Origin: Terramyces sp. JEL0728
Taxonomy: Eukaryota > Chytridiomycota > Chytridiomycetes > Rhizophydiales > Terramycetaceae
NCBI GenBank assembly: GCA_027603945.1
Contig: JADIIU010000083.1
Coordinates: forward strand, 1 to 59,564
Reading direction: 5' to 3'
Length of the DNA stretch: 59,564 nucleotides
A model generated the notes under the pieces. It was not told where the DNA came from. It was given only the letters and a program-made list of their open reading frames with translations, and made no database searches. The translations under genes were made by a program, and so were the position numbers. Each line of letters begins with the position of its first letter. Position 1 is the stretch's first letter. This document shows, one piece after another, positions 11,493 to 20,410 of this stretch.

Positions 11493-12179
11493 ATGTTTTC
11501 TGATTTATTCTCCAGCTTAACAATAGTGCTACTAGGAGCTCTGAATATACATTCATTCACTATATCAGCGTTCTTTTTAATTGTCACCTATGATTTGCAA
11601 GTCAGACTAACCATGGATTTCACGTATGCCTACATTATATTCGATTTGTTATCTGTATTCTTCTTGTTCAATTTTAACAAGTATTATTGGACTGTGCCTG
11701 TATTGTATTGCGGGTATAACGTTTACGATCTAGTACTGCAAGATTATTCAACGTACTTTGTGGGAAACTGCGGAATAGGCGTACTTGGGTTGCTACTGGG
11801 CATCAACAAAAAGTACAAATCGGCTGTATTTGGAATCGCGTATACTTTGGTTTGTTTATGGGCATACCTGGATCCGAATGTGGGCAAACCGCCTGTACTA
11901 TTCACACGAGCAATTTGGTACTATGTAATCAGAGCAGATCATTCTAAAAAGATGGTTTCCAAGACCAAAGCCTCAAAAAGATTGTCTTTAAGGAAATCTA
12001 AACCTGCCAAGAATTCAAGTAGTACAATTTCAAAAGATTTTGAAATTACCTCCAATGACCTGCCCCAGCCGGATATTCCAGAGACAGAAACAAGCGCTGC
12101 AAGTATTCCATCTGCAACCATGGCCGACGGTGGATCCCAGTCTATTGAAAATCAACAATCCTCTGACGAATTGAATTGA
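11493..12179 (+). CDS. Multipass membrane protein, unknown function
   Basis: An intronless 228-residue protein. Roughly five or six hydrophobic segments fill residues 5-150 (for example FTISAFFLIVTYDL, YAYIIFDLLSVFFLF, CGIGVLGLLLGI, AVFGIAYTLVCLWAYL), followed by a basic Ser-rich cytosolic tail. The family is not recognised. It ends 35 bp from the convergent uS3m gene. Confidence 0.65.
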   Translation: MFSDLFSSLTIVLLGALNIHSFTISAFFLIVTYDLQVRLTMDFTYAYIIFDLLSVFFLFNFNKYYWTVPVLYCGYNVYDLVLQDYSTYFVGNCGIGVLGLLLGINKKYKSAVFGIAYTLVCLWAYLDPNVGKPPVLFTRAIWYYVIRADHSKKMVSKTKASKRLSLRKSKPAKNSSSTISKDFEITSNDLPQPDIPETETSAASIPSATMADGGSQSIENQQSSDELN

Positions 12180-12214
12180 CAAATGAGTTTAAATATACCC
12201 AATAAACGTTAAAT

Positions 12215-12670
12215 TTATTTTCCATAAGCGACCCACACTTTAACACCAGTAACACCTCTCTTGGTAGTAAAACTGCTCTTTCCAAAGTCAACCATTGTGC
12301 CTCCTAACTTGGCAATATTACCCGCATCTATAGACCCATACCTATATTCTCTCTTCATACTTCTAGCTCCGTTTCTACCTTTGACTTGGATACAAAAACC
12401 TTGAATTCTGCCAATTGAAGTCTCGTTTTCCAAGTATTTCATTGGCTGCAACACATGTCTCTTGATCGCATCTGGAATAGGAATTCCTTGGTATTGAAAT
12501 GCTTCCGATTTGGTTTTGTTTAGGAGGTTGAATGGATTCTGTGGTGCACTTGTCTGTACCGGCGATGTAATCATTGTATGCAGGTTGTAGAGTTTTGGCG
12601 GCTCTGGCCCTAAATGTGCGATTTTCCCCACTTCTTTCAGGAAGGTTGTATATAAATTTGATTTTGACAT
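12215..12670 (-). CDS. Mitochondrial small-subunit ribosomal protein uS3m (C-terminal domain form)
   Basis: A single-exon, 151-residue protein. The last 60 residues (IQVKGRNGARSMKREYRYG..., TKRGVTGVKVWVAYGK) match the C-terminal domain of uS3, including the KGR.NGA start and the GV.GVKVW end. The N-terminal KH domain of bacterial S3 is absent and the N-terminus is basic and unstructured, as expected for an imported mitoribosomal protein. In many fungi uS3 (rps3/VAR1) is encoded in the mitochondrial genome, so a nuclear copy is notable. The stop codon overlaps AATAAA. Confidence 0.8.
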   Translation of the reverse strand: MSKSNLYTTFLKEVGKIAHLGPEPPKLYNLHTMITSPVQTSAPQNPFNLLNKTKSEAFQYQGIPIPDAIKRHVLQPMKYLENETSIGRIQGFCIQVKGRNGARSMKREYRYGSIDAGNIAKLGGTMVDFGKSSFTTKRGVTGVKVWVAYGK

Positions 12671-13035
12671 TGGATGAAAAAAAAATTTGGAGTTAGGATT
12701 TGCTTATGGTAAACAAGAAAATTAAGGATATCGCACGGTGGGATTATCCGTTGCATAAGCATCAGATTTATCCTTCTGGAATTCATGTGGCATCGTGAGA
12801 ACTGTGTTTGCCCTGCAAGAGATCTGCAGTCTCTGTAGCGCGGAATACGACCTGCCCAATCAGAGCAGTTTGTTGAACTGATAGGATTCCTAAACACCTA
12901 AAGCAGGATAAATCATGGACAGCTATTCTGCCACACCAACAGTCTGCCGTTTTCAACGGTCTGTGCTTCGAACCCCTAGCTCTTGTGCTACAATGAAAAA
13001 CGAACCGAAGAAATTTCTCTTTTGAAAAAAAAGAG
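12671..13035. other. Intergenic, divergent promoters of uS3m and TUP1
   Basis: 365 bp between divergent genes. A plus-strand frame opens at 12706 and runs 31 codons before a TGA, but I could not join it to later frames by a plausible short intron. No RNA gene is seen. Confidence 0.45.
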
Positions 13036-15405
13036 ATGTCGTCGAACCAAGCCTACAACCAACGACACCCTCAACAAGCTCCACCGCATGGAAATCTACC
13101 ACCAACCCACTCTCCAAAACACCAGATACACCATCAAAGTCCACGTATAATGGAGTTGTTGGAAGCACTTCGCCATGAAGTTGATATTCTTCACGAAGAA
13201 AGCACCTTTTCAAAGCACCATCGCAAAGATTTAGAATCCAAACGTAAGTGCCATTTAACGTAGTTGCTTCTCAAATTACGGAAATGCAGGCTATGCAGCA
13301 GTCTATATATGATCTAGACCGTATGCATCAGAAAATCAAAATGCAGTATGAAGAAGAGATTATGAGGCTAAGAAGAGAATTGGAAAGCAGAGGGATCCCA
13401 GTACCACCACCTGTTGTACAAGATGTGCGTGCTTACAGGAAGCAAAGTATTGTTCCTGATGGAATTCCTCCAAATATTCCTCCTCCTCAGAGACAGCCTG
13501 CTATTGGAGCATTTGGAAACATCCCGCCTCAACAAGGCAACTACCCTCCTCCGCATTATCAAGGTAAGAATTTAAATTTCCCTCAGTGGAAACCACTGTT
13601 CACTTGAATGGGTCTAATTTTAGACAAGCAAGACCCTTCTCATCTTCAAAAGAGACAAAAGATCCAAGATCCACCTTCTGGGCAAAGAGATATGGCACCA
13701 TCTCCACACCATCCAAACATGAGACACAGAGACTCTATTCCAAACGTAAACCTCAAGCCAGTTCAGCAACAGCAAAAAAGACCTGAAGAGTATCGCCAGC
13801 AGCCTCCCCATGATTTCAGACCGTCGCAGTACAATACCCAACAACGTATGACCCCACCTACTCAGCAACAAATACCTCCTCAACAACCCACACCAGCTTA
13901 TCCGCCACCCCAAAATGGAGATGCAGTAAAGCAGTCAGATGATTTAACTGTTGTTATTAATCCAAAACTCGCAAAGGCAAACCTCTCTGTTGATTTATTG
14001 CACAGTCTGGATCATTCAAGTGTAGTATGTTATGTAAAATTCTCTCCAGATGGAAAATATTTGGCAACAGGATGTAAGCACTATGCACAAATATTTGATG
14101 TTGCTACTGGGCGAAAGATATTGTAATTTTTTTTAATCAAAGAGCATTGATTGATGAAACAATGCCGCAAGAAGATATGTACATCAGATCAGTCTGTTTC
14201 TCTCCGGATGGCGTATATCTGGCCACTGGTGGTGAAGATCGTTTGATTCGTATCTGGGATATTGCAAAAGGATCTGTTAAAATGAAGCTCAGTGGTCACG
14301 AGCAAGATATTTATTCGCTTGATTGGTCAAATGAAAACAAAATAATAGTCAGTGGGAGTGGAGATCACACCGTCAAAGTAATTTTTATTAACAAGGTATG
14401 GGATGCAGAAACCGGTAAATTATTACGAACCCTATCTAATGATGATGATACCAGTGCAGCAAAGAATGGTAAAGAAGCCGGAGTTACTTCAGTTGCTATT
14501 CGCCAAAATGACTGCAAATGTATTGTAACTGTAATCTATTTATAATTTCAGGGATCACTGGATGATTATGTGCGTGTATGGGATTTACGTACTGGATATT
14601 TACTCGAAAGATTCGAGAGCCATGAAAAATCAGTTTACTCAGTGGCATTTTCCCCAGATGGTTTATCGCTTATCTCTGGGTCGTTGGATCAAACTCTGAA
14701 GATCTGGGACATTGATCAAAAAACTTTGGCCATTTTAAATAATCCACCGGGTGCTAAGGTCGAAACCATTGTGACCAAGAACTGCAGACACTCCTTCAAA
14801 GGTCATCAGGACTTTGTCCTATCTGTGTGTTACCCTGGAGTACAGAGCTCAATAGGCCGCGTAGACAGTGCCGGTAAGGCAATACAAGATCCAGCGTTTG
14901 ATGTCGATTGGATTGTATCTGGAGGCAAAGATCGCCATGTACTTTTCATGGATGCCAAAGATATGGTGCCAGGAGCGCAAACTACCACTCCGCTACTTTC
15001 AATGTCTGGTCACAAGAACTCTGGTAATCCTTATTAATTTTAGTTATCAGCATTGCTTGTGGGTTATTTGGTGGTATTATTGCTACTGGCTCAGGAGATA
15101 ACAAGGCAAGAATATGGAGAATCAGCCGTCAAGCTCCACAATGGCCAGCAAGAAAAGAGCAAGCTCCACCAGTACCGTCTCCTAAACCAACACAGCCAAT
15201 ACATCAACCGCCGCCAAGACACGAACCACCTCCTCAGCCGGTCCAACCCCCTCCTACTCAACCAGCACCAAGTCAATCACCTCAACTCAGCAAACAACCG
15301 GTTTTATCGTTACCGGTAATGAAGCCACAGCGACCTGCTGAAACTCCTATTAAATCTCCACCTGAATCTAAAGAGAAGTCTAGCGATTCTATGGAAACGG
15401 ATTAA
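13036..15405 (+). CDS. TUP1: TUP1 general transcriptional co-repressor, WD40
   Basis: Seven exons (13036-13243, 13264-13563, 13624-14122, 14143-14377, 14396-14530, 14552-15023, 15044-15405) encode 736 residues. The N-terminal tetramerisation helix contains [16 protein letters not shown] and [17 protein letters not shown] Pro/Gln-rich spacer follows, then a seven-blade WD40 propeller (about 300-640) with [40 protein letters not shown] and [13 protein letters not shown]. An extra Pro/Gln-rich tail follows. Tup1 works with Cyc8/Ssn6 to repress promoters in the nucleus. Intron sizes are 20, 60, 20, 18, 21 and 20 nt. The 18-nt one is stopless and in frame, and the 60-nt one is the only long intron found here. 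Confidence 0.95.
13564..13623 (+). other. 60-nt intron in TUP1 (length outlier)
   Basis: Joining ...HYQ to [12 protein letters not shown] needs removal of 13564-13623. An inner acceptor at 13586 would give a usual-sized 23-nt intron but shifts the frame into a run that stops at 13786, before the WD40 region. The inner site may be used for a non-productive isoform. Confidence 0.7.
14378..14395 (+). other. 18-nt stopless intron in TUP1
   Basis: GTAATTTTTATTAACAAG interrupts a WD blade between HTVK and VWDAETG. It is a multiple of three without a stop and reads VIFINK if retained. Length, donor, TTAAC branch and AG all match the other introns here. WD40 blades do not carry six extra residues at this strand. 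Confidence 0.85.
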
Positions 15406-15495
15406 TAATAAATTCAATCTTGCCGTGCAATTTCTAGTGTGTTCCAACGTCAGTTATTTTGGTTGTCGATAATTTATTTTTTTTTGCAATTCAAA

Positions 15496-16264
15496 ATGTC
15501 TTCGCTAAGGAAAGCTGCACCAAGAAGAACACACAAGGAGCGTTCGCAACCACAGGCTAGACAGCATTTAGGACTCCTAGAGAAAAAGAAGGACTATGTT
15601 TTAAGAGCAAGAGATTACCACCGAAAGGAAGACACTCTCCTAAAACTTAAACAAAAAGCAGCATTCAAAAACCCTGATGAATTCTATTTCGGAATGATAA
15701 ATTCAAAGACAAACAAAGGCCAGCATATCCTCGAACGAAATGAAAAGTTTGACCATGAAACACAGCAGTTGATGAAGACCCAGGATTTGAATTACGTCCA
15801 GTACCAACAATCGATAAACAAAAAGAAAATAGAAAAGTTGAAGGAAGGAATACATATTATTGATGAGTCATTGCAGCCTAGCCACACCATATTCGTTGAT
15901 ACTGAAGATGAAATCAAGAATTTTGACGTGGTAGAGCATTTTGACACTGTGCCAGCGTTGCAGAGCCGTACAGTTAATAGAATAAGAAGAAAAGACTTGG
16001 AGAGTGTGCTAATCGCAAACCAAGATTTATCAGTACTTTTCGCTAACTGTAGGAAATCGTCAAACAGAGGGAAAAGCGAGCTGTTGAAATTGGACAGCGT
16101 ATTGACCGTGATGACAAATTGGATACAGCTCGTATGGAGATGGAAATGCAAAAGAAGCTCATGGTAATTCCTTTTAATTGTAGGGTAAAGGCCAGCGCAA
16201 AAAGATTGGAGTCGACAAGAAAGGATTGCCAGTGTACAAGTGGACCGCCAGAAGGAGCAAATAA
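15496..16264 (+). CDS. UTP11: UTP11, U3 snoRNP / SSU processome protein
   Basis: Three exons (15496-16032, 16053-16163, 16184-16264) encode 242 residues. The family N-terminus is very clear: RRTHKERSQPQAR, LGLLEKKKDYVLRARDYHRK and NPDEFYFGM. The end reads KGQRKKIG...GLPVYKWTARRSK after removal of two 20-nt introns. Utp11 is needed for 18S pre-rRNA processing in the nucleolus. The start at 15496 matches the family MSSLR N-terminus, and the in-frame non-ATG extension upstream is ignored. AATAAA follows the stop. Confidence 0.95.
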
Positions 16265-16613
16265 GTGTAATAAAATATTTAAGCGAAACGGCAATGTAGA
16301 TTTAGCTGGAATGAGCTCTCATTCTGCAGATTGTGTTATCCAACAACTAGTTGCGCCGGTAACTTTACTGTGGTAAATTCCAAAAGTACAAACACCAGGT
16401 CGCAAATCTGGAATCGTGGAAATTCAAAGCTCAAACGCAACAGAAATGAAAAACAACCCCCGCGACTAAATATCTCAAATTAATCTTGTTTTAATTTGAC
16501 CGTTGAGCAATAGGCTTTGTTCGAGCCATCGTTGTGAAACGCGAGCCCGATCCATTGTCAGGAGGCTTTAGAATAAAAGCAAGCCGACAAAGTTAGCTTC
16601 AAAGATAGACAGG
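16265..16613 (+). other. Intergenic, promoter of first tyrosinase
   Basis: 349 bp between UTP11 and the first tyrosinase on the same strand. AATAAA lies just after the UTP11 stop. No further gene or RNA is recognised. Confidence 0.5.
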
Positions 16614-18053
16614 ATGAAGGGATTCCTCTTGACATCAATTTTCACAGCAGTAAGCGTATTAGCATGCTCTCCCGGGCCTGTTAGACAAGAATGGAAACAG
16701 CTTTCTTCTGGACAGCAACAGGCATTCTTGAATGCAGTAAACCAAATGAACCAACGACAAGACGACACTACTAACGATGCATCAGCACCAGCATCATGGA
16801 GTTTTGAACATTTTGCAATTGTCCATGCCCGTTATCAACAAGCCAACCACAACCAAGGTAGTGTGCAAGCACCACCATTCTTTGCATGGCACAGAATCTT
16901 TTTGCATTACTTTGAAAAGGCCCTTCAATCAATTGATTCTTCAGTAACTTTGCCTTACTGGGATTGGACGCAAGATTCTCAAAACCCACTTTCTTCCGAC
17001 CTTTATGCACAACTAGGTGGGAACGGAGCTGGCTCTAGTGGTTGTATGACTTCGGGTCCGTTTAGTCAATGGCAGTCCGCTGTCAATGGCGGGTGTTTAA
17101 AGCGCTGTTCTGGTGCTGGCCAAACTTTGTATCCAGCTGGTGCTGTTGTTTCATTGATGAATGGCTCGCCAAACTATGCTGCTCTCAACAGGCAAATCCA
17201 AGACGGTCCTCATGGTGCTGTGCACAATGTTATTGGAGGAAGATGCGCCGATGGCGGAGTTGGAGATATGTACACCATGTCTTCTGCTGGCGACCCAATC
17301 TTTTATATGCATCACGGGATGGTTGACAAGATCTGGATGAACTGGCAAGATGCCTGTCCTTCGAAATTCAGCCAGGATTACAGTGCCGCGTTGGGCAGCG
17401 TGATGGCACCATTCACTGAAACTGCCCAAGATGTGCTAAACTTCAAGGCAAACGATGGTGCTTTCTGCTACGGTTATTCCAACTCTGGTCTCAACTCTGT
17501 TCAATTGAATACCTGTGGGGCTACTCCTACTCAAGGAGGTCAAGCATCAGCAGCCCCATCCGCAACTGCTGCTTCCGGCGGAGCTGATGAATACTTTGCT
17601 GAACTCCGCTTATTGGATCTCATTCCAAACTCTGCTAGTTTGTTGCAAGCTCTTTACCCAGGGTTCTCCAATAGCAATATCAACACAATTTCTCACTTTA
17701 TGCACAACTCTGCAAGCAAGGCCAAAGCTAAGCGTGATGTTCCTTCATACAGCAATGGCTCCTATGTTCCGGATGTCATCCCAACATATCAGCTAGATCC
17801 AAAATACACAATCGCAGCTCCTTGCCAGAACGACACCACAGATCTGTACAACCTTCGTCATCCAAGTCCTCTCGACAATGAATATATTAAAATGATGAAC
17901 GTTGATGAAAAGTCTGCTCGTCATATAGAATATCTCGCCAAGCTCGCTGTTGATGACTTGAACAACATAGATGGCTACGTCGCTTACTCTGCCTTGATCA
18001 ACTTTAACCAACACAACAAACTCGGTTTGTTTAAGCCAAAAACCAAAAAATAA
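16614..18053 (+). CDS. Secreted tyrosinase, copy 1 (type-3 copper)
   Basis: An intronless 479-residue protein with signal peptide (cleavage near VLACSPG). The CuA site holds His residues near 71, 79 and 93 in HFAIVHARYQ, NHNQG and FFAWHRIFLHYFE. The CuB site holds H200 and H204 in GPHGAVHNVIGG plus the HH pair near 233 in DPIFYMHHGMVDKIW. The fold marker LPYWDWTQDSQNP is present. Tyrosinases oxidise monophenols and diphenols to quinones on the way to melanin or crosslinked walls. A conserved C-terminal extension follows the catalytic part: EYFAELRLLD, FPGFS-like, ISHFMHNS, then a dibasic KRD and a YNLRHPSPL...YIKMMN segment. The KRD may be a proprotein cleavage point. AATAAA lies within 15 nt of the stop. 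Confidence 0.93.
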   Translation: MKGFLLTSIFTAVSVLACSPGPVRQEWKQLSSGQQQAFLNAVNQMNQRQDDTTNDASAPASWSFEHFAIVHARYQQANHNQGSVQAPPFFAWHRIFLHYFEKALQSIDSSVTLPYWDWTQDSQNPLSSDLYAQLGGNGAGSSGCMTSGPFSQWQSAVNGGCLKRCSGAGQTLYPAGAVVSLMNGSPNYAALNRQIQDGPHGAVHNVIGGRCADGGVGDMYTMSSAGDPIFYMHHGMVDKIWMNWQDACPSKFSQDYSAALGSVMAPFTETAQDVLNFKANDGAFCYGYSNSGLNSVQLNTCGATPTQGGQASAAPSATAASGGADEYFAELRLLDLIPNSASLLQALYPGFSNSNINTISHFMHNSASKAKAKRDVPSYSNGSYVPDVIPTYQLDPKYTIAAPCQNDTTDLYNLRHPSPLDNEYIKMMNVDEKSARHIEYLAKLAVDDLNNIDGYVAYSALINFNQHNKLGLFKPKTKK

Positions 18054-18389
18054 GATTCATAATAAATCATTTTAAAAAGTTTATATGCAGCTTAGTATAG
18101 ATCCTCATTATTTGACCAATAATTTACTGTGTCTTTGTTAAGTTTCAAATGAGCCCATATTAAAATTTCCAAGAATTTCGTCAAAGCGGATATTCAAGTC
18201 CTAAATGCAAGCATGCACTCCTCAATAGAAAAAAGAAGCTCCTAGCCTCTAATCGCTCAAAGTTTCCATTGGAAGACCTGTTATTTTCACAAAGAGATTG
18301 GTCACCTTCCTAATTTAGCCTCTTGCGGCGCACTGCATTCAAAAAGGGCGTTTGCGTTCAGAATTTTCACTAAATAGAAAGACAGCAAA
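18054..18389. other. Spacer between tyrosinase copies 1 and 2
   Basis: 336 bp with an AATAAA just after the upstream stop. It presumably holds the promoter of copy 2. No other feature is seen. Confidence 0.5.
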
Positions 18390-20102
18390 ATGAAAGGATT
18401 CATTTTAGCCTCTGTATTATCAATCGCCAATGTATTAGCTTGTTCCCCTGGGCCTGTTCGTAGAGAATGGAGACAGCTTTCAGGCGGACAGCAACAAGCA
18501 TTTTTGAACGCTGTTAACAAACTAAACCAAAGACAAGACGACACTGGAAACGATTCTAGTAGCCCTGCAGGGTGGAGTTTTGCCCACTTTGCACAGGTTC
18601 ATGCCCGTTATCAATACGCCAATCACAACCAAGGTGGTACACAAGCACCACCTTTCTTTGCATGGCACAGAATTTTCTTGCATTACTATGAAAAGGCCCT
18701 TCAGTCTATCGACCCGTCAGTAACTTTGCCTTACTGGGATTGGTCTCAAGATTCCCAAAACCCTTTGGCTTCTGATGTCTTGGCTCTTTCTTCATTCGGT
18801 GTTTCTGTTGACGGGTCTGGATGTGTAACTGGTGGGCATTTGTCTGGATGGTCTTCTGCTGTCAATGGCGGCTGTCTGAAGAGATGCTCAGCTTCAGGAC
18901 AAGCATTGTATGGCTCCAACTCTGTTGTTTATCTGATGAACAGCTCTCCGAACTATGCCTCGCTCAACAGACAGATTCAAGATGCTCCCCACGCAGCTGT
19001 CCACAATGTTATTGGTGGAAGATGCAACGATGGCGGAGTTGGTGACTTTTACACCATGTCTTCTGCTGGTGATCCAATCTTCTACATGCACCATGCTATG
19101 GTTGACAAGATTTGGATGATGTGGCAAAACACCTGTCCTTCCAAGTTCAACAGTGACTACAGCGGTTCAATGAATGCTCCATTGGCACCATTCAGAGAAA
19201 CTGCCCAAGATGTTTTGAACTTTAGTGCAAAAGATGGTGGATTCTGTTATGACTACTCTTCTTCTGGTGTAAACGGCCCACAACTTACTACTGGAGCTGG
19301 ATGTCCTGCTGCAGGCAATGGCAACAGCAATGGCAACAGCAATGGCAACAACAGCGGTAACAACAGCGGTAACGGCCAAAACAGCAAAGGAGGCTCTGCT
19401 TCTAGCGCTGCTGGTGCAACCCCAACTGGTGCTGCTTCTCCATCTGCCACTGCTTCCGCTCCAGATGGCACTGTTGACCAATACTTTGCCGAACTTCGTT
19501 TGTTGGATCTTGTCCCTGGATCTTCTGCAATCTTGCAAGCCGCGTTCCCTGGATTTTCCACTGACAAAATCAACGTCATTCCTCACTTTATGCACAACTC
19601 TGGCTCCACTGCTGCTAGCAAGGCCTTGAAAAAAGGAAAGAGGGAGTATGTTGTTACAACTACTTCTGAAGCTGCACAAACCACCACTGCCCCAGCTGCA
19701 ACTACTACTGACCTTGCAGTTGCCGTCAACTCCACTACTACTGTTGGCGCAACTACCACCACTCAGCTCGTCAACCCAACCTACTTGCCGCCTATCCCAG
19801 CTGTCATCCCACCATACACACTTAATCCAAACTACACCGTTGTAGCTCCACCCCAAAATGATACTACCAACCTTTACAAGCTTCGTCACCCAGCTGCTCT
19901 TGACCAAGACTTTATGAAAATGATGAACATGGATCAAAAGAGCGCACGCTATCTCGAATATCTTGTAAAAAATTATGTTGATGAGTTGAACAATACTCCT
20001 GGATACGTTGCTCCATCTGCCTTGATTAACTTTACCAAATACAACAAACTTGGCGCATTTGTCCCACCAAAGAAAAAGTGTACCTCGCCGTACGCTCACT
20101 GA
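18390..20102 (+). CDS. Secreted tyrosinase, copy 2
   Basis: An intronless 570-residue paralogue of the upstream gene, same order of parts: signal peptide, SPGPVRREWRQLSGGQQQAF, CuA (HFAQVHARYQ, NHNQGG, FFAWHRIFLHYYE), LPYWDWSQDSQNP, CuB (APHAAVHNVIGG, DPIFYMHHAMVDKIW). It differs by a Gly/Asn/Ser repeat linker (NGNSNGN type, about 310-335) after the catalytic domain, and by a long Thr/Ala-rich stretch after the KKGKRE dibasic site. It ends in the family's LYKLRHPAAL...FMKMMN block and a short Cys-containing tail. Its sequence is closest to copy 1. Confidence 0.93.
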   Translation: MKGFILASVLSIANVLACSPGPVRREWRQLSGGQQQAFLNAVNKLNQRQDDTGNDSSSPAGWSFAHFAQVHARYQYANHNQGGTQAPPFFAWHRIFLHYYEKALQSIDPSVTLPYWDWSQDSQNPLASDVLALSSFGVSVDGSGCVTGGHLSGWSSAVNGGCLKRCSASGQALYGSNSVVYLMNSSPNYASLNRQIQDAPHAAVHNVIGGRCNDGGVGDFYTMSSAGDPIFYMHHAMVDKIWMMWQNTCPSKFNSDYSGSMNAPLAPFRETAQDVLNFSAKDGGFCYDYSSSGVNGPQLTTGAGCPAAGNGNSNGNSNGNNSGNNSGNGQNSKGGSASSAAGATPTGAASPSATASAPDGTVDQYFAELRLLDLVPGSSAILQAAFPGFSTDKINVIPHFMHNSGSTAASKALKKGKREYVVTTTSEAAQTTTAPAATTTDLAVAVNSTTTVGATTTTQLVNPTYLPPIPAVIPPYTLNPNYTVVAPPQNDTTNLYKLRHPAALDQDFMKMMNMDQKSARYLEYLVKNYVDELNNTPGYVAPSALINFTKYNKLGAFVPPKKKCTSPYAH

Positions 20103-20410
20103 TTTAACTGAAATAAAAATGTATTCAATTGATTTGTGATTCTGCGTCGTAAATCATGAGTAAAGTTCGTTGAGAGCCCTCGAAAAATGACTTCGGGACG
20201 AATCCGGAAATTGCTGCTAATCTCGTCCACCTTCAAACCGGCTTCGTAGGTAAATGTCGTGTACACGATCCAAAGGTCATGCTAATAGTTTATTTACGAT
20301 TTCTGCCCGTTTCCCGGTGGATTCTTGGACCAAATTCCGCGATCCCAGAAACGCCACATCCAAAAGTAGTAAAAGCGCAAAATGAAACTTTCAGAATTAT
20401 AGACTTTAGA
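20103..20410. other. Spacer between tyrosinase copies 2 and 3
   Basis: 308 bp. The copy 3 frame is open upstream to 20279, but that extension would bury the signal peptide. No separate gene is seen. Confidence 0.5.

Noticed and set aside
12950..13000. TTCGAA-containing stretch considered as a tRNA T-arm
   Set aside because: No acceptor stem, D-arm or anticodon arm could be paired around it.
13586..13786. Alternative frame in TUP1 after the 23-nt nested intron
   Set aside because: Stops before the WD40 region. The 60-nt intron keeps the Q/P-rich linker and the WD40 frame. Kept only as a possible minor isoform.
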